From the NCBI GenBank assembly GCA_910584145.1, contig CAJTXX010000012.1, positions 1 to 47,512 of the forward strand: a stretch of 47,512 nucleotides of DNA, written 5' to 3'. The translations under genes were made by a program, and so were the position numbers. Below the pieces are notes generated by a model that worked only from the letters and a program-made list of their open reading frames with translations, did not search any database and was not told the origin of the DNA. The stretch's first letter is position 1. The number at the start of each line of letters is the position of its first letter. Below are positions 16,208 to 24,517 of the stretch, one piece after another. Source of the stretch: an uncultured Eggerthellaceae bacterium. Its GTDB lineage: Bacteria > Actinomycetota > Coriobacteriia > Coriobacteriales > Eggerthellaceae.

Positions 16208-17132
16208 ATGCGCTCAGGTCCACCTCTCCGGCATAGGAGGTCATGGCCGGGCCGGTCATGAGCACCATGCCGTCGTCGGCCCATTCGATGCGCAGCACGC
16301 CTCCCAGCAGCTCCACCTCGTTCGCCCGCGGTGCGCGATGCGTGAGCGCTGCCGCGACATCAACCGCGCAGGCACCGGTGCCGCATGCGAGCGTCTCTGC
16401 GCACCCGCGCTCGTACACGCGCATGCGCAGCCCGCCGTCGGCGACCTCTGCGAACTCGATGTTCGCCTTCTCGGGGAATGCCTCGGCCGACTCGAAGAAC
16501 GCGCCCACCTTGCCCACATCGAGGGTGCTGAGGCTCTTCGCGCTCGGGTCGGTGAAGGCATCGTCGGGCAGAGCCTGCCAGTCTCCGACGAAGGTCACCG
16601 CGTGGGGGTTGCCCATCGAGACGCACGTGAAGGTGAAGGCGCCCCAGGGAGATGCTATCTCGAGGCTTCCCACGAAGCCCTCGCCAGCATCGGTCGCAGC
16701 ATCGGGTGCGGCTGCGACCGGCACGGCGTCGGGTGCCAGGATGGGGCTGCCCATCTGCACCGTGGCCTCAGCCATGCAGCCCGCCGCATCGCGAGTGAAG
16801 GCGATGCGGCGCGGGCCTGCCATCGTATCAGCGGTGAGCTCGGTCGCATCCTGTGCGACGATGTCCGTATCCACCAAGAACTTCGCGAAGCAGCGCACGC
16901 CGTTGCCGCACATCTGCGCCAGCGTGCCATCGGCGTTGATGTAGTGCATGTACGCTGCGCACTCAGGGCGCTCAGAGGGCCGCACCAAGATGATGCCGTC
17001 GGCTCCGATGCCGAAGTGCCTATCGCACAGCGATGCCACCTGCGCCGCTGTGAGCTCGATGCTGCTCATGCGGTCGTCTATCATGATGAAATCGTTGCCG
17101 AGGCCGTTCATCTTCGTGAATCGCGTCAACAT
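16197..17132 (-). CDS. dapF: Diaminopimelate epimerase
   Basis: Converts LL- to meso-diaminopimelate for lysine and meso-DAP peptidoglycan. The two catalytic Cys are visible: Cys75 in QMCGNGVRC and Cys250 in ACGTGAC. The protein (311 aa) is about 30 residues longer than usual because of an Ala/Asp-rich insertion near 132-152. ATG 17132 is chosen because AAGGAG lies 6 nt upstream and the next residues (MLTRFTKMNGLGNDF) match the family start. It lies 2 bp downstream of miaA. dapA and dapB are about 16-18 kb away in this window. Confidence 0.95.
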   Translation of the reverse strand: MLTRFTKMNGLGNDFIMIDDRMSSIELTAAQVASLCDRHFGIGADGIILVRPSERPECAAYMHYINADGTLAQMCGNGVRCFAKFLVDTDIVAQDATELTADTMAGPRRIAFTRDAAGCMAEATVQMGSPILAPDAVPVAAAPDAATDAGEGFVGSLEIASPWGAFTFTCVSMGNPHAVTFVGDWQALPDDAFTDPSAKSLSTLDVGKVGAFFESAEAFPEKANIEFAEVADGGLRMRVYERGCAETLACGTGACAVDVAAALTHRAPRANEVELLGGVLRIEWADDGMVLMTGPAMTSYAGEVDLSAYDE

Positions 17133-17134
17133 GC

Positions 17135-18082
17135 TCAGCTCCTTATCTCTGCGCTCTGCGCTATCTCCAGGGCGCTGTCGAGCAGCGCCTCGCTCTCGCC
17201 CGTATCGGCATCGATCCAGCGTATGCGGGCGTCTTTGCCGAACCATGTCCGCTGCCGCTTCGCGTAGCGCCTGGTCGCCTGCTTGATGGCGTCGAACGCC
17301 TCGTCCATCGTGCGGCGCCCATCGAGCGCATCCACGATCTCCTTGTAACCGATGGCCTGCGGCGCGGTTATCCACTCACGGAAGCCGCTCTCGAGCAACC
17401 CCTCCACCTCGCCCATGAGGCCCGCTTCGCGCATCCGGTCGACCCGCGCCTCGATGCGTGAAGCGAGGATATCAGGCGTCACAGCCAGCCCTATCATGAC
17501 CGCGGGCACAGCCTGCTCGATGCGGGAGAACGCGCTCAGCTGGGCGGCGTAGCTCTCCCCTTGCGCATGCAGCTCCAGGGCGCGCATCACCCGTTTGGCG
17601 TTGTTCGGGTGCACGAGGCGCGCGCTCTCCGCATCGGCTGCTTCGAGCCTGTCCCAGAGCGCTTGCGCGCCATGCTCCTCCAGGAAGCGTGCGAGCTCGT
17701 CGCGGACGGGGTTGCCCACTTGCTCCCCTGCTGGGAACGCGAAATCGTCGATGGCGGCGCGCACGTAGAAGCCGGTGCCCCCGGCGAGCACGGGCTGCGC
17801 GCCCCGCGATGCGATATCGCGGAAGGCAGCGCGGGCATCGCGCTGGAACAGGGCGGCCGAGTACGGCTCATCAGGCCGCACGACATCGATCAGGTGATGC
17901 GCGACGATGCGCTCGCAGGCAGGCAGCTTCCCCGTGCCGATATCCATGCCCCGATACACCTGCATCGAATCGGCGCTGACGACCTCGCCGCCGAGGGCGG
18001 CTGCGAGCTGCTGCGCGAGGTCGGTCTTGCCCGATGCGGTGGGCCCGACGATGCACACCACGCCCGCAGATGACAGCGGCAT
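17135..18082 (-). CDS. miaA: tRNA dimethylallyltransferase
   Basis: Adds a dimethylallyl group to N6 of A37 in tRNAs reading UNN codons, 315 aa. The P-loop GPTASGKT is at 13-20. Further along are the DSMQVYRGMDIGTGK segment that positions the substrate and VLAGGTGFYVRA. The C-terminal QATRRYAKRQRTWF segment is characteristic. Its ATG overlaps the miaB stop by one base. This couples the two successive enzymes of the ms2i6A37 pathway: MiaA makes i6A and MiaB then thiomethylates it. Confidence 0.96.
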   Translation of the reverse strand: MPLSSAGVVCIVGPTASGKTDLAQQLAAALGGEVVSADSMQVYRGMDIGTGKLPACERIVAHHLIDVVRPDEPYSAALFQRDARAAFRDIASRGAQPVLAGGTGFYVRAAIDDFAFPAGEQVGNPVRDELARFLEEHGAQALWDRLEAADAESARLVHPNNAKRVMRALELHAQGESYAAQLSAFSRIEQAVPAVMIGLAVTPDILASRIEARVDRMREAGLMGEVEGLLESGFREWITAPQAIGYKEIVDALDGRRTMDEAFDAIKQATRRYAKRQRTWFGKDARIRWIDADTGESEALLDSALEIAQSAEIRS

Positions 18083-19434
18083 CAGACGACCTCGCCGAAC
18101 AGATACCAGGTCTTAGCCTCGGACACCGCGATATCCACGATGCTGCCCGCCAGATCGGCCGCGCTCGCGCCCGCAGGCGCCTTCGCATGCACGGTCTGGT
18201 TCTTCGGGCTCTTCCCGGCGATCACATCCGCTCCCCGCTTCGACGGCCCTTCCACCAAGACCGGCACAGTGCGCCCGACCTCGCCTTGGTTGTAGGCGAA
18301 GGCGCTGCGCTGCACGGTGTCCACCAGCGCGTCGAAGCGGCGCTGCACCACCTCGGCGTCCAGCATGCCGTCCATATCAGCTGCCGGCGTGCCGCTGCGC
18401 GGCGAGAAGATGAATGTGAATGCTTGCGCGAACCCCACCTCTTCGATGAGACTGCGCGTCTGTTCGAAATCGTCTTCCGTCTCGCCCGGGAAGCCGACGA
18501 TCACATCGGTGGACAGGGCGATATCGGGGCGCACCGTTTTCAGCTTGCGTATCAGCTCGAGGTAGTGCGCGCGCGTATAGCGGCGGTTCATCCGCGCGAG
18601 CACCGCGTCGGAGCCCGATTGGAAGGGCAGGTGCAGCGCGGGCATCAGCGAATCGAGCTCGCCGAAGAGCGCGATAACGTCATCGTGCAGATCCTTCGGG
18701 TGGCTCGTCACGAAGCGCAGCCGCTCGATGCCGGTCGCATCCACCGCGCGCAGCACCTCTGCGAAACGGGGTTCGCCGTGCTCGTCGCGGCCGAACGAGT
18801 TCACGTTCTGCCCGAGCAGGGTTATCTCCTTCACACCCTCGTCGACGTAGCGCTGCGCTTCAGCCACCACATCGCCGATGGAGCGCGAGCGCTCACGGCC
18901 GCGCACATAAGGCACGATGCAGTACGAGCAGAAGTTATCGCAGCCGCACATGATGGGCAGCCATGCCGACCAGCGCGTGGCGCGATGCGTGGGCAGATCA
19001 GCGGTGAACGCGCCGGGGTCGTCCGAGGTGTCGGCGCTGCAGCGGCCGTGCTCGATGGCCTCCTCGATCATAGCGGGCAACCGGTGCGCCGCTTGCGTGC
19101 CGAACACGGCGCTCACGTGCCCGAAGCGCTCGAGCAGCGCCTCGCCGTCGCGTTGCGCTATGCAGCCGCCGATGGCGATGATGCGCTCATCGAGCGGCGA
19201 GCCTTCGCGCACGGGTATGTTCTTGCAGGAGGCGACATGGCCGAACAGCCGCGTCTCGGCGGAGAGGCGCACGCAGCAGGTCAGATAGACCAGGATATCG
19301 CTCTCTTCGAGCGAGCCAGCGCAGACGGAGCCGCACGCTTCGAGCATGCCGGCGATGCGCTCGGCATCATGCTCGTTCATCTGGCAGCCGAACGCCAGGA
19401 TATGATAGGTGGTTCCTCGGAGGGTGTCGGGCAT
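18082..19434 (-). CDS. miaB: tRNA-2-methylthio-N6-dimethylallyladenosine synthase
   Basis: Radical-SAM methylthiotransferase, 450 aa, which converts i6A37 to ms2i6A37 in tRNA. The N-terminal UPF0004 cluster ligands are Cys17, Cys53 and Cys91. The radical SAM cluster is C165-x3-C169-x2-C172 within CDNFCSYCIVPYVRGRERSR. A TRAM domain ends the protein. The second ligand site reads LTCCVR where the family normally has NTCSVR, giving two adjacent Cys; the extra Cys54 is unusual. The gene follows spoVS by 15 bp and overlaps miaA. Two relatives, rimO and mtaB, are also in the window. Confidence 0.95.
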   Translation of the reverse strand: MPDTLRGTTYHILAFGCQMNEHDAERIAGMLEACGSVCAGSLEESDILVYLTCCVRLSAETRLFGHVASCKNIPVREGSPLDERIIAIGGCIAQRDGEALLERFGHVSAVFGTQAAHRLPAMIEEAIEHGRCSADTSDDPGAFTADLPTHRATRWSAWLPIMCGCDNFCSYCIVPYVRGRERSRSIGDVVAEAQRYVDEGVKEITLLGQNVNSFGRDEHGEPRFAEVLRAVDATGIERLRFVTSHPKDLHDDVIALFGELDSLMPALHLPFQSGSDAVLARMNRRYTRAHYLELIRKLKTVRPDIALSTDVIVGFPGETEDDFEQTRSLIEEVGFAQAFTFIFSPRSGTPAADMDGMLDAEVVQRRFDALVDTVQRSAFAYNQGEVGRTVPVLVEGPSKRGADVIAGKSPKNQTVHAKAPAGASAADLAGSIVDIAVSEAKTWYLFGEVV

Positions 19435-19449
19435 GCGCGGGTTCAGGCC

Positions 19450-19767
19450 TTACGCTCCGATAGCCTGCGCCCTGCCCACCGGCTCCTTCGGCTCGACGGC
19501 GAACCGGATAGCGGTCCGGTACTCCCCGTCTATCACGATGTCGGCGAAGGATGGGACGCATGCTATCTCGATGCCGACCGGAGAGAGGAAGCCGCGGGAT
19601 ATGGCTATCGCCTTGACAGCCTGATTGACAGCGCCGGCGCCGACGGCTTGGATCTCCACCGGAGAGCCGTCCTTTATCATGCCGGCTATCGCCCCAGCGA
19701 CAGATGCCGGCGAGGATTTCGACGATACCTTCAGGCAACCGATCTCTGGTCTCTGCTCATTAGCCAC
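19450..19767 (-). CDS. spoVS: Stage V sporulation protein S homologue
   Basis: A 105-residue SpoVS protein. The core KVSSKSSPASVAGAIAGMI and the stretch VGAGAVNQAVKAIAISRGFL match this highly conserved, Alba-like family. In B. subtilis it affects progress through sporulation; its molecular activity is not established. Coriobacteriia are not known to form spores, so a general nucleic-acid role is more likely here (inference). GTG 19767 is chosen because AAGGA lies 6 nt upstream. The longer frame to 19812 adds only a basic, unrelated extension. Here it leads a spoVS-miaB-miaA unit just downstream of the GHKL/rny genes. A promoter is visible upstream. Confidence 0.93.
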   Translation of the reverse strand: MANEQRPEIGCLKVSSKSSPASVAGAIAGMIKDGSPVEIQAVGAGAVNQAVKAIAISRGFLSPVGIEIACVPSFADIVIDGEYRTAIRFAVEPKEPVGRAQAIGA

Positions 19768-19848
19768 GTGCGTTCCTTGTCCGTTTCTTCGATGTCGAGT
19801 GGTGCGTTGCATGCTGCATGACCGCTCAGCGGCCGCGCACGGGTTCCA

Positions 19849-19877
19849 ATTCTACCGTTAGAGCGGCGGGAGCGCAA
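19849..19877 (-). promoter_or_regulatory. Putative spoVS-miaB promoter
   Basis: On the minus strand TTGCGC (plus 19872-19877) and TAGAAT (plus 19849-19854) are 17 nt apart, in the 122-bp gap between the GHKL gene stop and the spoVS start. This leaves an untranslated leader of about 75 nt. Confidence 0.5.
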
Positions 19878-19889
19878 ACAGATACGCCG

Positions 19890-20990
19890 TCAATCGGCAT
19901 GTTCGAGCGGAAATTCCACCCTGAGCACCCCGTCGGCGACGCGCACGGCGGGCGTGGCAGCCGTATCGAGGAAGTATCGCTCGGCTAAGTCGGCGAAAGG
20001 GCCGGCGACGCTCTCGGCGAAGGCGTCGAGGTCGGCGCGGGCTATCTTCACGCTCGGCGTGCGGGTGCGGCTCTTCTTCGCGGGAGCCTTCGCAGCCGGC
20101 TTGCTCCCGAGCGACTCGCCCTTGATGCGCTCGAGCAGCGTCGGCGCGGCGGCGATGCTGCCATCCATGATCCTGCGGCACGAGCGCGGCGACATAGCGA
20201 GCCCGAGGCCGCCGGCTATCTCGGAGAAGCTGAGGGGGTCGGTGGCGAACGCAGTGCGCTGTATCAGCCTGCATTCGGCCGCGTTCGAGGAGAACGCCCG
20301 CATGGCGGGGCTGCATGTCGCCATGCCGTATTCGCTCATCGCTGCGGCTATCTCGGTGAAGGAGCCGCAATAGACGTTCACGCTGTCCTTATGTTCCAGC
20401 GCGAACTCGGATGCGGTGCGCAGGATGTTCTTCGGCCCGCGCATGCACATCTTCCCATCTGCCATCTCGAAGCGCGGGAAGGTCGATTGGTCGGCTTTCT
20501 CGGAGACGCGCCCCATGTCGAGCACGACGCGCATGGCGGTGCCGGCTGATGGCGCCGAGCAGACCACGCAGGCTGCATCGGCGTTGACCTTGATCGAGTA
20601 GAGCGCCATGCCGCGGCCGTGCAGGCCCCAGCGGTCGAGCGCGGCGGTGTCGAGCTTGGAGGTGACGCGCGGCTCGAAGATGAGCTCTTGCATATCGGGC
20701 GGCAGGCCGTCGCCGTCGTCGATGACCACGATAGTGCGCCTCTCCCCTTCCCGCTGCGTGGCGAGGAAGATGTTCTTAGCGTGCGCATCGCGGGAATTGC
20801 GCAGCAGCTCTATGATGACGTCCTCGCTGCTGCGGATATCCTGGGCTGCCTGGCGCTTCTCGGCCTCGCTCGTCTTGAGGCGGACGAAGCCTTGGCCGAA
20901 ATCGGTGTCGATGCGCAGGTTCGCATCGCCGATGACCTCCTCGATGAACGAGGAGGTCGCTTGCGGATCGGGCTTATTTGGCGTAGTCAA
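19890..20990 (-). CDS. GHKL-type ATPase of unknown function
   Basis: A 366-residue soluble protein with a complete Bergerat (GHKL) ATP-binding fold at about residues 50-215. The N box is IIELLRNSRDAHA (59-71; Asn65, Asp69), the G1 box DDGDGLP (91-97) and the lid/G2 region GLHGRGMALYSIK (122-134). This is the arrangement of MutL, Hsp90 and MORC-like ATPases rather than a histidine kinase: no DHp helix or membrane segment is present. The C-terminal half contains a basic linker (PAAKAPAKKSRTRTPS, about 292-307) and a short final domain; I recognise neither. TTG 20990 follows GGGAGAG and overlaps rny by 17 bp, so it is translationally coupled to RNase Y. Confidence 0.88.
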   Translation of the reverse strand: MTTPNKPDPQATSSFIEEVIGDANLRIDTDFGQGFVRLKTSEAEKRQAAQDIRSSEDVIIELLRNSRDAHAKNIFLATQREGERRTIVVIDDGDGLPPDMQELIFEPRVTSKLDTAALDRWGLHGRGMALYSIKVNADAACVVCSAPSAGTAMRVVLDMGRVSEKADQSTFPRFEMADGKMCMRGPKNILRTASEFALEHKDSVNVYCGSFTEIAAAMSEYGMATCSPAMRAFSSNAAECRLIQRTAFATDPLSFSEIAGGLGLAMSPRSCRRIMDGSIAAAPTLLERIKGESLGSKPAAKAPAKKSRTRTPSVKIARADLDAFAESVAGPFADLAERYFLDTAATPAVRVADGVLRVEFPLEHAD

Positions 20991-22536
20991 CGGCTCGGCT
21001 CTCCCGGATGACGACGACCTTCACCTGACCGGGATACTGGGTTTCCGTCTCTATCTGGTGCGCGATATCGTGGGCGAGCACGACCGCTTGGGCCTCGTCG
21101 ACCACTTCCGGCTCCACCATGACGCGCACTTCACGGCCAGCCTGGATGGCGAAGGTGCGCTCGACGCCCTCATAGCTGTTCGCTATCTCTTCCAGCTTCT
21201 CAAGGCGCTTGATGTAGGCATCCAGCGTCTCCTTGCGAGCGCCGGGACGGGCGGCCGATATGGCGTCAGCCGCCTGGATGAGCACGTCGAGCACCGTATT
21301 GGGCTCCACGTCCTCGTGATGGGCTTCGATGGCATGCACGATCTCGGGGCGCTCGCCGTAGCGCTTAGCGAGATCGGCGCCGAGCACCGCATGGCTGCCG
21401 TCCACCTCGTGGTCGATGGCCTTGCCGAGGTCGTGCAGCAGCCCCGCGCGCTTCGCGGAGATGGGGTCGAGCCCGAGCTCGGAGGCCATGACGCCAGCGA
21501 GGTACGACACCTCGAGTGAATGGTTCAGCACGTTCTGGCCGTACGAGGTGCGATAGAGCAAGCGTCCGAGCGTGTCGACGAGCTCCGGGTTCAGGTCGTG
21601 GATGCCCACGTCGAACACGGCCTGCTCGCCCGCCTCATGGATGCGCTGGCCCACCAGCTTCACTGCCTTCTCGTACATCTCCTCGATGCGCGCCGGATGG
21701 ATGCGGCCGTCTGCGATGAGGTTCTCCATCGTGACGCGTCCAATCTCGCGGCGCACCGGGTCGAAGCAGGATATCGTCACGCACTCCGGCGTGTCGTCGA
21801 TGATGAGGTTCGTGCCGGTCAGCTGCTCGAACGAGCGGATGTTGCGGCCCTCGCGCCCGATGATGCGGCCTTTCAGGTCGTCAGAGGGGATATGGATGGT
21901 GGTCACCGTCGACTCGGCCGTGTGGTCGGCCGCTACGCGCTGTATGGCCAGGCTCAAGATCATGCGGGCCTTCTTGTCAGCTTCGGCCTTGGTCCTGGTC
22001 TCAGCATCGCGGATGATGGCCGCCGACTCGCGCGTCACATCCTCGCGTATGGTGTCGAGCAGCTCCTCCTTCGCTTCTTGCGGCGTCATGCCGGCGACGC
22101 GCTCAAGGCGCTGCTCCATGTCTGCTTGCGCTTCGGCGAGCAGGCGCTCGCGGCGCTCGACCTGGCCCTGGAGCGACGATATCTGATGCTCGCGCGAATC
22201 GAGGGAATCGCTGCGCTTGTCGAGCGATTCCTCGCGCTGGGTTATGCGGTTCTCGGCGGAGCGTATCTCGTTCAGGCGCTCCTTGTTGTCCGCGTCCACT
22301 TCCTGCTTGTACTTCAGCGCTTTGTCCTTGGCCTCTATCTCGGCCTCTTTACGCATGGTCTCAGCCCGCAGCTTCGCCGTCTCCAAAAGCTCGTTCGCAT
22401 CGTTTTCAGCCTTCTCCTTCATGGCCAAAGCCTCATCTGCCGCACGCGTGGCAGAGGTCTTGGTCACGAATCGGGTGATAAGAAAGCCGAGAGCAATGCC
22501 GATAACTGCTGCGATGGCTATGAATGCGATATCCAC
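20974..22536 (-). CDS. rny: Ribonuclease Y
   Basis: Membrane-anchored endoribonuclease that starts mRNA decay in RNase E-less bacteria, 520 aa. It has one N-terminal membrane helix (about 2-22), a long charged coiled coil (30-170), a KH domain with GRIIGREGRNIR (223-234) and an HD domain with His339 and His368-Asp369 (LLHDLGK). GTG 22536 follows AAGGGAG. The 169-bp leader upstream contains a small inverted repeat. A TATAAT overlapping the recX stop (plus 22705-22710) could be a -10, though the -35 is poor. The next gene, a GHKL ATPase, overlaps its 3' end. Confidence 0.97.
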   Translation of the reverse strand: MDIAFIAIAAVIGIALGFLITRFVTKTSATRAADEALAMKEKAENDANELLETAKLRAETMRKEAEIEAKDKALKYKQEVDADNKERLNEIRSAENRITQREESLDKRSDSLDSREHQISSLQGQVERRERLLAEAQADMEQRLERVAGMTPQEAKEELLDTIREDVTRESAAIIRDAETRTKAEADKKARMILSLAIQRVAADHTAESTVTTIHIPSDDLKGRIIGREGRNIRSFEQLTGTNLIIDDTPECVTISCFDPVRREIGRVTMENLIADGRIHPARIEEMYEKAVKLVGQRIHEAGEQAVFDVGIHDLNPELVDTLGRLLYRTSYGQNVLNHSLEVSYLAGVMASELGLDPISAKRAGLLHDLGKAIDHEVDGSHAVLGADLAKRYGERPEIVHAIEAHHEDVEPNTVLDVLIQAADAISAARPGARKETLDAYIKRLEKLEEIANSYEGVERTFAIQAGREVRVMVEPEVVDEAQAVVLAHDIAHQIETETQYPGQVKVVVIRESRAVDYAK

Positions 22537-22668
22537 AGCGTTGCTCCCTTCGTCCGTGCATCTTCAGTGATGCCATTGATATCGAGACAAAAATGCCGGC
22601 AGATGCCGACATGAGCAAAAGCACGCTTTCCGGAGCTCGCGGAAACGATATTCGATTCTCTATATCAA

Positions 22669-22685
22669 GTATGCAGAAAGCATAC
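22669..22685. repeat. Inverted repeat upstream of rny
   Basis: GTATGC-N5-GCATAC is a perfect 6-bp dyad about 20 bp downstream of a TATAAT (minus strand) and 130 bp before the rny start. It could be an operator or a small RNA hairpin in the rny leader. Confidence 0.35.
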
Positions 22686-22705
22686 GTTCGCTCAATACCT
22701 GACGA

Positions 22706-23200
22706 TTATACCCCATCAGACCAGATGGCTACAGCACGCGATGCGACCGGCATGCTGTAGCCTTTGCTGATGAGCTTGCGCAGCCCAGCGGCGCGCTTAT
22801 CCTTCGCGCGGGTCGGATGCCGAGTTAGCAGATCGACCGCGGCGTCTATCTGCGCATCCTCTCCGGCTTCGAGATACTCCTGATACGCTTCGAGGTCGTC
22901 GATGCACAGCCCCAAGCCGCGTATCTCGCGCTTGATGAGCTCCATGCCCTTGCCGGCGCTCGCCGTGGACCTGACGAGGCACTCCGCGTACCGGGTATCG
23001 TCGATGACGCCTAAGCGCTGCGCCTTCTCCAGCGCGAAAGCGACGATGTCCGGTGCGAAGCCAGCCGCCGCGAGCTTCGCGTGCATGCGGGCGCTCGACT
23101 GCTCGTAGGCACTGGCGCTGCGGAGCACCTTGGCCCATGCCCGCTCCTGCTGCTCTTCGAGCGAGAGCTCTGCCAGCTCTGCTGCGCGGTTACTTCGCAT
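22706..23200 (-). CDS. recX: Regulatory protein RecX
   Basis: RecX family, 164 aa, which modulates RecA filament growth. It consists of helical three-helix repeats; recognisable parts are the LGVIDDTRYAE segment and the later KGMELIKREIRGLGL helix, both typical of RecX. ATG 23200 lies inside the end of recA (11-bp overlap), so RecX is translated with RecA and is SOS-regulated through the recA promoter. The longer frame upstream of 23200 is out-of-frame recA sequence and is excluded. The ribosome-binding signal is weak, as expected for a coupled gene. Confidence 0.9.
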   Translation of the reverse strand: MRSNRAAELAELSLEEQQERAWAKVLRSASAYEQSSARMHAKLAAAGFAPDIVAFALEKAQRLGVIDDTRYAECLVRSTASAGKGMELIKREIRGLGLCIDDLEAYQEYLEAGEDAQIDAAVDLLTRHPTRAKDKRAAGLRKLISKGYSMPVASRAVAIWSDGV

Positions 23201-24239
23201 CTTTCGGCGCAGGGGTCGGCTCTGCCTTCGCTGACGAGGCTTCGATGACCGGCACGTCGTAGCTCTCGCGCACCTTCGCCTCCATCTCGTCGCGCAGCTC
23301 GGGGTTGTCGTGCAGGGTCTGCTTCGCTGCTTCCCTGCCCTGGCCGAGGCGCTCTTCACCATAGGTGTACCAGGCCCCGCTCTTCTTCGCCACGCCGCAA
23401 TCGACCGCCATGTCGATGATGCAGCCCTCGCGCGAGATGCCCTCGCCGTACATGAGGTCGAACTCCGCCTGGCGGAACGGCGGCGCCACCTTGTTCTTCA
23501 CGATCTTGGCGCGCACGCGGTTGCCCACCGCCTCGCCAGCCACCTTGATCGACTCGATGCGGCGGATGTCGATGCGCACGCTGGAGAAGAACTTCAGAGC
23601 GCGTCCGCCCGTGGTGGTCTCAGGGTTGCCGAACATGACGCCGATCTTCTCGCGGAGCTGGTTGATGAAGATGCAGGTGGTGTTCGATTTGGAGAGCGAG
23701 CCGGCGAGCTTGCGCAGCGCCTGAGACATCAGGCGGGCCTGGAGGCCGACCGTGGTATCGCCCATCTCCCCTTCTATCTCGGCGCGGGGCACGAGCGCTG
23801 CCACCGAGTCGACCACGACGCAGTCGACCGCGCCCGAGCGCACGAGCATGTCGCATATCTCCAGCGCCTGCTCTCCGGTGTCGGGCTGCGATATGAGCAC
23901 CTCGTCGATGTCGACGCCGAGACGGGCGGCGTAGACGGGGTCGAGCGCATGCTCTGCGTCGATGAACGCCACGATGCCGCCGAGCGCCTGCGCCTCTGCC
24001 AGCACCTGGAGCGCGAGCGTGGTCTTACCGCTCGATTCAGGGCCGTATATCTCTATGATCCTGCCGCGGGGGACACCGCCGATGCCGAGCGCCACGTCGA
24101 GCGGGAGCGCGCCGGTCGGGATGACCCCGATGGTGAGGTCCGACCCGCTCTCCCCCAGCTTCATGATGGAACCGCGGCCGAACTTCTTCTCGATCTGCTC
24201 GGTGGTGCTCTTCAGAAGGTCTTCTCTTGATTGAGCCAT
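23190..24239 (-). CDS. recA: Recombinase RecA
   Basis: RecA recombinase and SOS co-protease, 349 aa. Walker A is GPESSGKTT (66-74). The protein also has the QPDTGEQALEI segment, the VVDSVAALVPRAEIEGEMGD region and the NQLREKIGVMFGNPETTTGG loop that binds DNA. It has no intein. GAGGAGAG precedes ATG 24239. The promoter carries a LexA box between its -35 and -10. recX overlaps its end. pgsA::cinA lies upstream on the same strand, but a 278-bp gap separates the two. Confidence 0.98.
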   Translation of the reverse strand: MAQSREDLLKSTTEQIEKKFGRGSIMKLGESGSDLTIGVIPTGALPLDVALGIGGVPRGRIIEIYGPESSGKTTLALQVLAEAQALGGIVAFIDAEHALDPVYAARLGVDIDEVLISQPDTGEQALEICDMLVRSGAVDCVVVDSVAALVPRAEIEGEMGDTTVGLQARLMSQALRKLAGSLSKSNTTCIFINQLREKIGVMFGNPETTTGGRALKFFSSVRIDIRRIESIKVAGEAVGNRVRAKIVKNKVAPPFRQAEFDLMYGEGISREGCIIDMAVDCGVAKKSGAWYTYGEERLGQGREAAKQTLHDNPELRDEMEAKVRESYDVPVIEASSAKAEPTPAPKDAK

Positions 24240-24285
24240 GCTCTCTCCTCATGCGTGTTGTGGATGTGCCATGTTCGCATCGCGC

Positions 24286-24314
24286 TTATAGTATACGAAC
24301 GTTTGTTTGCAGTC
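24286..24314 (-). promoter_or_regulatory. recA promoter
   Basis: On the minus strand TTGACT (plus 24309-24314) and TACTAT (plus 24286-24291) are 17 nt apart, about 47 bp before the recA start. The LexA box lies within the spacer. The rest of the gap (24315-24517) shows no convincing gene; only a small GGAGC-CCC-GCTCC dyad near 24418 stands out. Confidence 0.8.
24294..24307. promoter_or_regulatory. LexA box at recA
   Basis: CGAACGTTTGTTTG fits the actinobacterial SOS box CGAAC-N4-GTTYG and sits between the recA -35 and -10 hexamers. One half-site is weaker (GTTTG for GTTCG) than the boxes at lexA. Confidence 0.85.
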
Positions 24315-24517
24315 AAGGCGCAGCTGCATCCTCGATGATCTCTAGCCTAGCCGTGCGAGTTGAAGCGGATGCGTCAGAGATGCGAAAGCGGATAGCAGGG
24401 CGATAGACCCCTGGAAGGAGCCCCGCTCCCTGCTCCATCATGCTGCGGATGCGGAGCTGGTGCGCTACATAACATGGCGCGCATCTTGCAAAGACCTTGC
24501 ACGGACCTTCCGCAGGC

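Noticed and set aside
18034..19821. 595-codon plus-strand open frame opposite miaB and spoVS
   Set aside because: Shadow of two recognisable genes with overlapping starts and stops.
19890..20990. Sensor histidine kinase
   Set aside because: The ATP-binding boxes are GHKL but no phosphorylated-His helix, sensor or membrane segment is present.
24315..24517. Possible small gene upstream of recA
   Set aside because: Short frames here lack a ribosome-binding site and recognisable composition; the stretch is better seen as the spacer between pgsA::cinA and the recA promoter.
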